Source of the DNA: an uncultured bacterium
GTDB lineage: Bacteria; Bacillota_A; Clostridia; Oscillospirales; Oscillospiraceae
Direction: 5' to 3'
Assembly (NCBI GenBank): GCA_905214605.1
Contig: CAJMMY010000079.1
Coordinates: forward strand, 1 to 5,815
DNA length: 5,815 bases
The stretch's first letter is position 1. Every line of letters starts with the position of its first letter. The position numbers and the translations under genes were made by a program. The notes beneath the pieces are model-generated. The model had not been told where the DNA came from. It did no database searches and worked only from the letters and a program-made list of their open reading frames with translations. Shown here one piece after another: positions 1-5,316 of the stretch.

Positions 1-1
1 C

Positions 2-700
2 CGCCGCTTTGAGCGTCTGGAGGCTCTGCGGGACGAAGTCGCTGCTGCCGGCGCACCCGGCTGCATTCTGCCGGTGAAAACCGATGTGCGCGACCCGGCA
101 CAGATTGACGCAATGTTTGATACCTGCTTGGCTGAGTTCGGTCATCTGGACGTTCTGGTGAACAACGCCGGTATGCTGGACGGTCAGCTGCCCATTCACG
201 AAACGTCTCCGGAAATCTACGATATGATTTACGAAACCAACCAGAGAGCCGTTTATCTGGGCTGCCAGAGAGCCATTAAGATTTTCCTGGAGCAGGGAAC
301 TCCCGCAAACATTGTGAACGTAGCCTCCGCTGCATCTCTGCGCGGTCTGAAGGGCGGCACCATGTACGTCATGACCAAGCATGCCGTGCTGGGCATTACC
401 CGGAACATCTCCGCATCGTTCTTTGAAAAGGGGATCCGCTGCAACTGCATCGAGCCCGCAAACATTCGCTCCGAAATCAATAAGGTGCCCCGGGATTTGG
501 GCATCGGTATTCTGGAGTGGCAGATGCGCGCCGGCAACGCCGCACCTCTGCACACCATCACCCGCCCCGGCGAGAAGAAACCCATTCTGGGTACCCCCGA
601 GGATTGCGCAAATCTGATTACATTCCTGGCTGACGATGTCGCCGCACGGTACATCTCCGGCGCAGAAGTGAAGATTGACGCAGGCTGGCTGAATATGTAA
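2..700 (+). CDS. Short-chain dehydrogenase/reductase (SDR), 5'-partial
   Basis: NAD(P)-dependent oxidoreductase of the classical SDR family, presumably cytosolic and acting on a hydroxyl/keto group. The frame is open from base 2 with no stop, and 232 residues are visible. The gene therefore starts left of the window, and the GTG at 74 is an internal Val, not a start. The N-terminal TGxxxGIG cofactor loop (roughly the first 35-40 residues) is missing from view. Visible motifs, numbered from the first visible codon, are the DV of the adenine pocket (28-29), NNAG (54-57), the active-site Ser in NVASAAS (about 109), YVMTK with catalytic Tyr122 and Lys126, and a C-terminal SGAEVKIDAGW typical of SDRs. 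The usual Pro-Gly after the active site reads Pro-Ala (EPAN). It lies 59 nt upstream of a BaiF-like CoA-transferase, so co-transcription is likely. In known bai operons an SDR (BaiA2) immediately precedes BaiF, but this protein does not closely match the BaiA sequence as I remember it. The family is certain; the substrate is inferred. Confidence 0.9.
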   Translation, partial: RRFERLEALRDEVAAAGAPGCILPVKTDVRDPAQIDAMFDTCLAEFGHLDVLVNNAGMLDGQLPIHETSPEIYDMIYETNQRAVYLGCQRAIKIFLEQGTPANIVNVASAASLRGLKGGTMYVMTKHAVLGITRNISASFFEKGIRCNCIEPANIRSEINKVPRDLGIGILEWQMRAGNAAPLHTITRPGEKKPILGTPEDCANLITFLADDVAARYISGAEVKIDAGWLNM

Positions 701-759
701 GTTCAATTGGCACATTAAAATAAAAAAGAATTCAACAAACGGAAAGGAAGATTGCAGAA

Positions 760-2109
760 ATGTCTAAGTACTATACCGATTATTACGGAACTCATATGAA
801 GTTTGATGAGTATCCGAAGTTTGGTGTTCTCTCCAGCTTGAAGGTTATTACCACCGGCGTGAATATCGCAGGTCCCTTTGCCGGCGCAATTATGGCTGAA
901 ATGGGCGCACAGGTCATTCAGATTGAGCACCCCAAAATGCCTTGCTCCACCCGCGGCAACTACGGTTATGCACAGGAACACAGAAACGGTTTCTCCGTGT
1001 CTATGGATACCCACAGCAAGCGCGGTCAGGAAGTCTTCAAAAAACTGTTGGAGTGGGCCGACGTGTGGATTGAATCCGGTCGTCCCGGCGCTTATGCAAA
1101 AATGGGTCTGAGCGACGAATACATCTGGGAGAATCTGAACAAGAAACTGGCCATCGTCCACGTTTCCGGCTACGGCCAGTACGGCCCGGATAAGGATAAG
1201 GCTGCTTACGACGTTTCCGGTCAGGCTATGGGCGGCTATATGTACCTGAACGGCACCAGCCCCACCTCTCCTCCGCTGAAGGTCAACCCCTATCTGTCTG
1301 ACTATGCAACGGCTCTGAATGCAGCAATTCTGGGTCTGTCTCTGGTCATTCATGCAAGAGAAACCGGCGAAGGCGACAGCGCCGACCTGTCTCAGTACGA
1401 AACCATGTTCCGTCTGCTGGGCAGCTATCCCGCCGACTGGTTCAACCGCGGCTATCCCGGCCCCGGCGAGCCCGTCAGATGGCGTACCGGCAACGTCAGC
1501 GACCAGTCCTGCGGCTTCTCCTTCTATGACTGCAAGGACGGCACGATTTTCATCGGCTGCGTAGGCGCAGGCAACGTCAAACGCGGATTCCCCATCTTCG
1601 GTCTGCCTCTGCCCGGCACCACCGACCCGGATATTTACGAGGGCTTTACCGGCGCTCTGATTACGCTGCCCGTGGGCCAGCGTGTTGAAGCTGCCATTAA
1701 GAAATATTGCTCCGAGCGTACCGTTGACGAGGTCGAGGCAGAGCTGAACGCAGCAGGCGTTCCCAACCAGAAGGCCTTCGGTCCTGACGATATTCTGAAG
1801 AACGAGCAGTATGCAGCCCGCGATGACATCATCACCTGGACCGACAGCGTCTACGGCGAGATGAAGGGCGCAGGCATCATGAACAAGATTAAACGGAATC
1901 CCAGCGAGATCGTTGCTCCCGCTCCCACCCTGGGCGAGCACAACATCGAAGTGTTCAAGGCTATGGGCTTCGACGACAAGTTCATCGACGAGATGTACGA
2001 GGCCGGCGAATTTGGCGGCATGGATCCCAAGGAAACTGCAGAGCGTTGGAGACTGAAAGAGTGGCAGTTCTTCTGGCGTCCCGACCAGGCAGAGAAACTG
2101 GGTCTGTAA
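760..2109 (+). CDS. CaiB/BaiF family (class III) CoA-transferase, BaiF/BaiK-like
   Basis: Family III CoA-transferase of 449 aa, which moves CoA between carboxylic acids through a covalent aspartyl-CoA thioester; cytosolic. The ATG at 760 has an AGGAAG ribosome binding site about 9 nt upstream. The N-terminal segment PKFGVLSSLKV...NIAGPFAG (19-42) and AEMGAQVIQIE (46-56) match both CaiB and BaiF. HVSGYGQYG is at 134-142, and the catalytic nucleophile is most likely Asp181 in NPYLSDY. RGNYGY (65-70), a WADVWIES segment (99-106), GLPLPGTTDP (281-290), EGFTG and PVGQR (304-308) recall BaiF of Clostridium scindens as I remember it, where the enzyme passes CoA from a secondary to a primary bile acid. 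CaiB lacks most of these. The C-terminal tail after about residue 425 is rich in Trp and Phe and is slightly longer than in BaiF. The gene follows an SDR and ends its operon. A carnitine or other acyl-CoA role remains possible. The family is very sure; bile-acid specificity is a hypothesis. Confidence 0.93.
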   Translation: MSKYYTDYYGTHMKFDEYPKFGVLSSLKVITTGVNIAGPFAGAIMAEMGAQVIQIEHPKMPCSTRGNYGYAQEHRNGFSVSMDTHSKRGQEVFKKLLEWADVWIESGRPGAYAKMGLSDEYIWENLNKKLAIVHVSGYGQYGPDKDKAAYDVSGQAMGGYMYLNGTSPTSPPLKVNPYLSDYATALNAAILGLSLVIHARETGEGDSADLSQYETMFRLLGSYPADWFNRGYPGPGEPVRWRTGNVSDQSCGFSFYDCKDGTIFIGCVGAGNVKRGFPIFGLPLPGTTDPDIYEGFTGALITLPVGQRVEAAIKKYCSERTVDEVEAELNAAGVPNQKAFGPDDILKNEQYAARDDIITWTDSVYGEMKGAGIMNKIKRNPSEIVAPAPTLGEHNIEVFKAMGFDDKFIDEMYEAGEFGGMDPKETAERWRLKEWQFFWRPDQAEKLGL

Positions 2110-2155
2110 TTAGGCGAATCTCCTTTCAATATACCAGCAAAACCAGTTGAATCAA

Positions 2156-2199
2156 AGCGCGGAACAGCGCGGGCCATTCGGTCCGCGCTGTTCTGTGCT
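2156..2199. terminator. Hairpin between convergent genes, probable terminator
   Basis: Near-perfect inverted repeat. An 11-bp GC-rich core (2162-2172 with 2183-2193) extends inward by three pairs and outward by six, with some G-U pairs, to about 20 bp around a 4-nt loop (ATTC). It starts 46 nt after the CoA-transferase stop and 2 nt after the stop of the opposing DUF1653 gene, where a shared terminator is expected. The U-tract is poor on both strands (CTATTC rightward, CTTTGATT leftward). It may therefore terminate weakly, or act mainly as a 3'-end stabilising structure. Confidence 0.6.
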
Positions 2200-2201
2200 A
2201 T

Positions 2202-2480
2202 TCAGGATTGGGAAATGGGCTGAAACCGGTAGGCTTGGGAAACCTGGGGGTATTTCTCCCGATCTACCGGAGAGCAGAACATTTCCAGCGGCCGGATAAA
2301 CAGTTCCCCTGCGCCGTACAATGCCCGATAAACCATGTAAAGCTCCCGGGTTTCGGAATGGGTGGCGGTGCCCACGATTTCGTAAAGGTACCGATTGGGC
2401 TCCGCGGCCAATTCCGCATCAGTCAGCAGGGTCCGCTTGAAATGCTGCACCCGCTGACCGGGATAAAAGTGATACTGCAT
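2202..2480 (-). CDS. DUF1653 domain protein
   Basis: Small protein of 92 aa consisting almost wholly of a DUF1653 domain; its molecular function is unknown. Hallmarks seen are YPGQRVQHFK near the N-terminus (6-15), YEIVGTATHSET (33-44), VYRALYG (50-56) and FIRPLEMF (61-68). The family is compact and mostly beta, without signal peptide or membrane segment, so a cytosolic protein is expected. The start is the ATG at 2480-2478, preceded by a strong GGGGAGG site (2489-2495, spacing 8). A longer reading from a TTG at 2537 is excluded because that TTG is part of the -35 box of the gene's own promoter. It is transcribed alone, divergently from the PurM-like gene and convergently with the CoA-transferase. 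Confidence 0.85.
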   Translation of the reverse strand: MQYHFYPGQRVQHFKRTLLTDAELAAEPNRYLYEIVGTATHSETRELYMVYRALYGAGELFIRPLEMFCSPVDREKYPQVSQAYRFQPISQS

Positions 2481-2508
2481 ACTGTCTGCCTCCCCGTCTT
2501 TTTCCGGC

Positions 2509-2537
2509 AGTATAGCAAATTTTTCTCTCCGGGGCAA
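2509..2537 (-). promoter_or_regulatory. SigA-type promoter of the DUF1653 gene
   Basis: On the minus strand the -35 is TTGCCC (2537-2532), the spacer is 17 nt and the -10 is TATACT (2514-2509). The inferred transcript starts near 2502, giving a leader of about 20 nt with a GGGGAGG ribosome binding site. Confidence 0.75.
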
Positions 2538-2576
2538 GAAACGGCTGAACAGAATGGGGAAAATGTCGGTTGTTTC

Positions 2577-2605
2577 TTGACGTTTCGCGGCAGTGTCGGT
2601 ATAAT
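2577..2605 (+). promoter_or_regulatory. SigA-type promoter of the PurM-like gene
   Basis: The -35 is TTGACG (2577-2582), the spacer is exactly 17 nt and the -10 is a perfect TATAAT (2600-2605). The transcript should start near 2612, about 45 nt before the ATG. This is close to consensus, so strong and probably largely constitutive expression is inferred. I see no riboswitch or clear PurR-type operator in the short leader. Confidence 0.85.
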
Positions 2606-2656
2606 CAAAAGGTAATTGACCCCCAAACAGAATCGAATATTAGGAGGCAGCCCTAC

Positions 2657-3727
2657 ATGAGCGAGCAGAAAGAATTTACTTATAAGAATGCCGGCATCAA
2701 CATTAACGATACTGATGCAATCAAGCAGAGCATGGGTGAATTGATTAAAACCGATGACTCCCGCGTGTTGAACGGTTTGGGACCCTTTGCATCTCTGTAC
2801 GATATCAGCTTTCCCTCCATCAAGGAGCCGGTGCTGGTGCTGAAAGCAGAAGAGCCGGGTTCCAAGCAGAAACTGGCTGCAGAGTCCGGCTATACCGAGT
2901 CCGTCTGCCATGATATGATTAACCACTTGGTGAACGATACCGTGGTCATGGGCGCAACGCCTCTGGCTGTTCTGGACGTCATCGTAACCGGTTCTGTGGA
3001 CGGGGATACCCTGAAGCTGCTGGTGAAAGGCATGACCGATGCCTGCAAGGAAAACGAGTGCGCACTGGTGGGCGGCGAGACCTCCATTCAGCCCCAGGTG
3101 CTGGACGCAAATACCTACGTGCTGACCTCTTCCATGGCCGGTATCGTGGAAAAGAGCCGGATTATTGACGGCAGCAAAATTCAGATTGGCGATGCCGTTC
3201 TGGCCATTGCCTCCAACGGTCTGCATACCAATGGCTACACTCTGGTGCGTATGCTGATGGATTCCTATCCGGAAATCAAAGAGACTCTGGTGGACGGCGA
3301 GACCTTCCTGGCACAGATTATGAAACCCCACACCCCCTACTACAAGGCCATCAAGGGTCTGCTGGGCACCGATATGATTCACGGCATGGCTCATATTACC
3401 GGCGGCGGTATTGAGGGCAACCTGTGCCGCGTGATTCCCGAGGGCATGAAGGCAGAAATCGATTTGGGCAAGATTCGTCTGCTGCCCCTGTTCCGTTTCA
3501 TTCGCGAAAAAGGCAATGTGCCCGATGCAGAAATGATGAACAGCTTCAACTGCGGCGTTGGTTTCAACCTGGTGGTTCCGCAGGAAGTGAAACAGCAGGT
3601 GATGGACCACGTGAGCCAGTGGTACGACTGCTACGAAATCGGCACCATTGTGGAAAGCGATGTACCGGGCATCAAACCCAGCCAGACTGCAAAGAATATC
3701 CGCTTTGTGGGTCAGCTGGAGAAGTAA
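2657..3727 (+). CDS. PurM-family (AIR synthase-related) protein, divergent paralogue
   Basis: A 356-aa protein collinear over its whole length with PurM (phosphoribosylformylglycinamidine cyclo-ligase, usually about 345 aa), which makes aminoimidazole ribonucleotide in purine synthesis. The ATG at 2657 has AGGAGG at 2642-2647. Conserved: YKNAGIN (9-15), the superfamily signature DX4GAXP as DTVVMGATP (94-102), LVGGET (137-142), IVEKSRIIDGSKI (163-175), SNGLHTNGY (186-194), HITGGGIEGN (246-255) and SFNCGVG (296-302). Altered: the usual TDGVGTK nucleotide/phosphate loop reads AEEPGSK (64-70), the usual LDYFATG reads LDVIVTG (106-112), and GGETAEMPG reads GGETSIQPQ (139-147). These changes lie at or near the ATP and substrate sites, so normal AIR synthase activity is uncertain. 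The gene stands alone between its own promoter and terminator, not in a pur operon. It could be the only PurM of this strain, a paralogue with a new substrate, or an inactive regulator. Confidence 0.85.
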   Translation: MSEQKEFTYKNAGININDTDAIKQSMGELIKTDDSRVLNGLGPFASLYDISFPSIKEPVLVLKAEEPGSKQKLAAESGYTESVCHDMINHLVNDTVVMGATPLAVLDVIVTGSVDGDTLKLLVKGMTDACKENECALVGGETSIQPQVLDANTYVLTSSMAGIVEKSRIIDGSKIQIGDAVLAIASNGLHTNGYTLVRMLMDSYPEIKETLVDGETFLAQIMKPHTPYYKAIKGLLGTDMIHGMAHITGGGIEGNLCRVIPEGMKAEIDLGKIRLLPLFRFIREKGNVPDAEMMNSFNCGVGFNLVVPQEVKQQVMDHVSQWYDCYEIGTIVESDVPGIKPSQTAKNIRFVGQLEK

Positions 3728-3738
3728 ATTCCAAACAG

Positions 3739-3780
3739 AAAACGCTGTGCAGCATCCGTCGCTGCACAGCGTTTTTATTT
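3739..3780. terminator. Intrinsic terminator, probably bidirectional
   Basis: A perfect 13-bp stem (3741-3753 with 3761-3773), extendable by two A-T pairs, encloses a 7-nt loop and runs into TTTTTATTT on the plus strand. It begins 11 nt after the PurM-like stop. On the minus strand the same stem is followed by TTTTCTGTTT, 26 nt or more beyond the rex stop, so it can terminate both convergent genes. Confidence 0.92.
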
Positions 3781-3805
3781 GGCTTGATTCAGTTGAAAGA
3801 TGCCC

Positions 3806-4483
3806 TCAGTGCTGCTCCATGCGGGCTTTCAGCGCTACCTGCTCGTCCATGCGCTCTGCCAGATAGTATTCCAACGTCAGCAGGCTGTCGGAGAAGTACA
3901 GGTCCTCTTTGATGATGCCGGAATCTTCCGGGATTTCCACCACGGCATTGGTAAAGTTCCAAATGCCCTTGACGCCGGCTTTCACGGCGGCATCGGCGGC
4001 AATCTGCGCATATTCGGAGGGGACACACAGCACGGCTACGTCCACGTTGTTCTGTGCGCAGAAGTCGTTTACCGTTGCGGAATCGTAGATGGGAATTCCG
4101 CGGAGAGTGGATTTGCCGATCATGCGCTTATCCGGGTCGAAAGCAGCCAACAGCTGGAAACCGCAGGCCTCAAAGCTGAAGTGGTCCAGCAGAGCCCGGC
4201 CGATTTTACCCACGCCCATGACGATGGCCTTGTAGCCCCGGTCCATACCCAGAATGGCGGCGATTTCATTCCGCAGGCTGACCAGATTGTAGCCGTAGCC
4301 CTGCTGACCGAATTCACCGAAACAGCTGAAATCCTGCCGAATCTGAGAGGGCGTCAGGCCCAACTGCCGACCCAATTCGTTGGAAGAAATGCGTTCCACA
4401 CCGGCAGCACTCAATTCATCCAGCTTACGCAGATATCTGGGCATCCGCCGGATTACGTTATTGGAAATTTTGATTGTTTTCAT
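3806..4483 (-). CDS. rex: Redox-sensing transcriptional repressor Rex
   Basis: Rex homologue of 225 aa, a cytosolic dimeric repressor that binds DNA when NADH/NAD+ is low and lets go on NADH binding, controlling fermentation and respiration genes. The winged-helix N-terminus carries RYLRKLDEL (16-24), a recognition region LTPSQIRQDFSCFGEFG (43-59) and QGYGYN (61-66). The Rossmann domain shows MGVGKIGRALL (89-99), of GxGxxG type at 90-95, and AFDPDKRMIG (114-123) with an acidic residue placed to bind the NAD ribose. NFTNAVVEIP (176-185) and the C-terminal swapped helix region follow. Length matches the family (about 210-225 aa). The ATG at 4483-4481 is chosen because GGAGGAG (4499-4493) sits 9 nt upstream; an upstream in-frame ATG at 4531 lacks such support. 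It is likely autoregulated through the operator at 4562-4579. Confidence 0.96.
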   Translation of the reverse strand: MKTIKISNNVIRRMPRYLRKLDELSAAGVERISSNELGRQLGLTPSQIRQDFSCFGEFGQQGYGYNLVSLRNEIAAILGMDRGYKAIVMGVGKIGRALLDHFSFEACGFQLLAAFDPDKRMIGKSTLRGIPIYDSATVNDFCAQNNVDVAVLCVPSEYAQIAADAAVKAGVKGIWNFTNAVVEIPEDSGIIKEDLYFSDSLLTLEYYLAERMDEQVALKARMEQH

Positions 4484-4538
4484 TGTTAAACGCTCCTCCA
4501 CACATTCATTGATTCTCACATAGGGGTTCATGTCATAG

Positions 4539-4568
4539 TTTATCCTTAGAGTACCACGAAATTGTCAT
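4539..4568 (-). promoter_or_regulatory. Candidate rex promoter
   Basis: On the minus strand the -35 is ATGACA (4568-4563, 5 of 6 consensus), the spacer is 18 nt and the -10 is GATAAA (4544-4539, 4 of 6). An alternative -35 TTGAAA (4576-4571) with a poorer -10 TACTCT (4553-4548) is also possible. In either case the -35 falls inside the candidate Rex operator. Confidence 0.4.
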
Positions 4569-4579
4569 CATTTCAACAA
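4562..4579. promoter_or_regulatory. Candidate Rex operator (ROP)
   Basis: An 18-bp site which on the minus strand reads TTGTTGAAATGATGACAA. Against the known clostridial Rex consensus TTGTTAANNNNTTAACAA, 11 of 14 specified positions agree, including both TTGT/ACAA ends. It sits 79 nt upstream of the rex ATG, over the likely -35, and in the divergent region shared with the DUF3783 gene. The inner arms are not symmetrical, which lowers confidence. Confidence 0.45.
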
Positions 4580-4619
4580 CTTTCCCCCGGGTTCGTAAGG
4601 ATTTAGAAGAAAGTGTCGG

Positions 4620-4648
4620 TTGCTCATGGGGAAAAAGTGTGGTAAATT
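4620..4648 (+). promoter_or_regulatory. Candidate promoter of the DUF3783 gene
   Basis: The -35 is TTGCTC (4620-4625), the spacer is 17 nt and the -10 is TAAATT (4643-4648), preceded by TGG, which gives an extended -10 (TGn) arrangement. The transcript would start near 4655, only about 20 nt before the ATG at 4674. The -35 TTG could also be misread as a start codon. Confidence 0.55.
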
Positions 4649-4673
4649 GGAGAAAAAACCGGGAGATGACAAT

Positions 4674-5075
4674 ATGGGAAAAGGAACTGTGATTGTATAC
4701 GGCGGCGGGGACGGCGACCGGAAAAAGCTGAAACCCCTTTGCGGAAAACTGGATTTGCGGCTGCGATGGGTGCTGCCGGAGGAAGTGCATCAGCCGGTGG
4801 GTGCCTTTGCCGGAGCGGTGAAATTCCGGGAAACGGCGGAGCCCGGGGAGTTGCCCGGCATGATGCTGGTGTTTGCCAATGTGACTGACCGGCAGCTGGA
4901 AAGCTTTCTCAGCGGCATGAAAACAGCGCGGGTGGGAGCGGGCAGTCTGAAAGCGGTGCTGACGGAGACCAATTCCCGTTGGACCGGACCGGAACTGTAC
5001 CGGGAATTGAGCCGGGAGCGGGCCGAATTGGAGCCCGAGATCTGCTCGCCGGGAAAAACTGATTCCGATGCTTGA
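4674..5075 (+). CDS. DUF3783 domain protein
   Basis: A 133-aa protein of the DUF3783 family, function unknown. The second half holds the family core: PGMMLVFANVTDRQLESFL (61-79), a strand-helix unit, then LKAVLTETNSRWT (92-104) and the helix ELYRELSRERAEL (107-119). The N-terminus (1-35) opens with VIVYGGGDGD, then a short basic stretch. There is no signal peptide or membrane segment, and the C-terminal tail is polar. The ATG at 4674 has GGGAG at 4661-4665. Reading from the TTG at 4620 would add 18 residues, but that codon lies in the inferred -35 box. The gene is divergent from rex with the candidate Rex site between them, so redox control is possible but not shown. Its stop codon lies inside the next promoter. 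The thiE leader follows on the same strand, but with its own promoter and terminator. Confidence 0.8.
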   Translation: MGKGTVIVYGGGDGDRKKLKPLCGKLDLRLRWVLPEEVHQPVGAFAGAVKFRETAEPGELPGMMLVFANVTDRQLESFLSGMKTARVGAGSLKAVLTETNSRWTGPELYRELSRERAELEPEICSPGKTDSDA

Positions 5076-5100
5076 CAAAACGAAAGCAGAGGCATATAGT
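5072..5100 (+). promoter_or_regulatory. Consensus SigA promoter of the TPP leader and thiE
   Basis: The -35 is a perfect TTGACA (5072-5077), the spacer is 17 nt and the -10 is TATAGT (5095-5100). The TGA stop of the DUF3783 gene (5073-5075) is part of the -35 box. The transcript should start near 5107, leaving about 40 nt before the aptamer. Confidence 0.88.
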
Positions 5101-5116
5101 GGATTCTGTACCAGCA

Positions 5117-5140
5117 CCGCTGCACGGAAACCGTCAGCGG
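5117..5140 (+). other. Leader hairpin upstream of the TPP aptamer
   Basis: CCGCTG (5117-5122) pairs with CAGCGG (5135-5140). After one bulged C, ACGG (5124-5127) pairs with CCGT (5131-5134) around an AAA loop. It forms near the 5' end of the inferred transcript and is not part of the conserved TPP aptamer. It may protect the 5' end or interact with the expression platform. Confidence 0.5.
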
Positions 5141-5145
5141 GAAAA

Positions 5146-5238
5146 CTAAAAAAGGGGAGCCTGCGGGAGTGGGCTGAGAATCGGCTGGACCGCCGTAACC
5201 CGTGACCTGATTTGGACTATGCCAACGTAGGGAAATAA
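5146..5238 (+). ncRNA. TPP riboswitch (THI element)
   Basis: Thiamine pyrophosphate aptamer in the 5' leader of thiE. The conserved THI-box parts occur in order: GGGGAGCC (5154-5161), GGCTGAGAA (5172-5180), ACCC (5198-5201), ACCTGATTTGG (5205-5215), a short P5 hairpin (TTGG with CCAA), and CGTAGGGAAA ending near 5235. P2 pairs GGG with CCC, the P3 stem is AGCCT with GGGCT, and an extra arm pairs CGGC (5182-5185) with GCCG (5192-5195). The helix closing the aptamer (P1) is nearly absent, since both flanks are A-rich. A terminator lies 19 nt downstream, so TPP binding is expected to end transcription before thiE. Confidence 0.95.
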
Positions 5239-5256
5239 ACGCGACTGCACATACAC

Positions 5257-5294
5257 AGCGGCGAGGCCTACGGGGCTTTGCCGCTTTTGTTTTT
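5257..5294 (+). terminator. Riboswitch-controlled intrinsic terminator
   Basis: A 12-bp stem (5257-5268 with 5274-5285, including two G-U pairs) with a 5-nt loop is followed by TTTGTTTTTG. It lies between the TPP aptamer and the thiE ribosome binding site and is the expression platform. Its left arm (CGGCG, 5259-5263) is complementary to CGCCG (5191-5195) in the aptamer's variable arm, one possible antiterminator pairing. Confidence 0.9.
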
Positions 5295-5316
5295 GAAAGA
5301 ATCGAGGAAAAATCTT

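Noticed and set aside
74..76. GTG at 74 as the SDR start
   Set aside because: The frame is open to the left edge and the upstream residues fit the SDR segment that precedes the DV motif. Starting here would remove the cofactor-binding domain.
715..1941. A 408-codon open frame antisense to the CoA-transferase gene
   Set aside because: It mirrors a well-supported conserved gene, its protein resembles no family I know, and its amino-acid make-up is what reversed GC-rich codons give. It is a coding shadow.
2423..3610. A 395-codon open frame antisense to the PurM-like gene
   Set aside because: It runs across the divergent promoters and into the DUF1653 gene, and shows no recognisable domain. It is a by-product of codon bias on the other strand.
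2657..3727. SelD, ThiL or HypE identity for the PurM-like protein
   Set aside because: These share the fold, but YKNAGIN, IVEKSRIIDGSK, HITGGG and SFNCGVG are specific to PurM, and no SelD-type Cys/Sec N-terminal motif is present.
3800..4489. A 229-codon plus-strand open frame over rex
   Set aside because: Rex on the minus strand is unmistakable and has a good ribosome binding site; the opposite frame has no family resemblance.
4483..4489. TTGTTAA, a perfect Rex half-site at the rex start codon
   Set aside because: The matching second half (TTAACAA four bases away) is absent on either side, so it is probably chance in an AT-rich stretch.
4533..5117. A 194-codon minus-strand frame over the DUF3783 gene
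   Set aside because: The plus strand carries a recognisable DUF3783 core with promoter and ribosome binding site. The antisense frame has neither.
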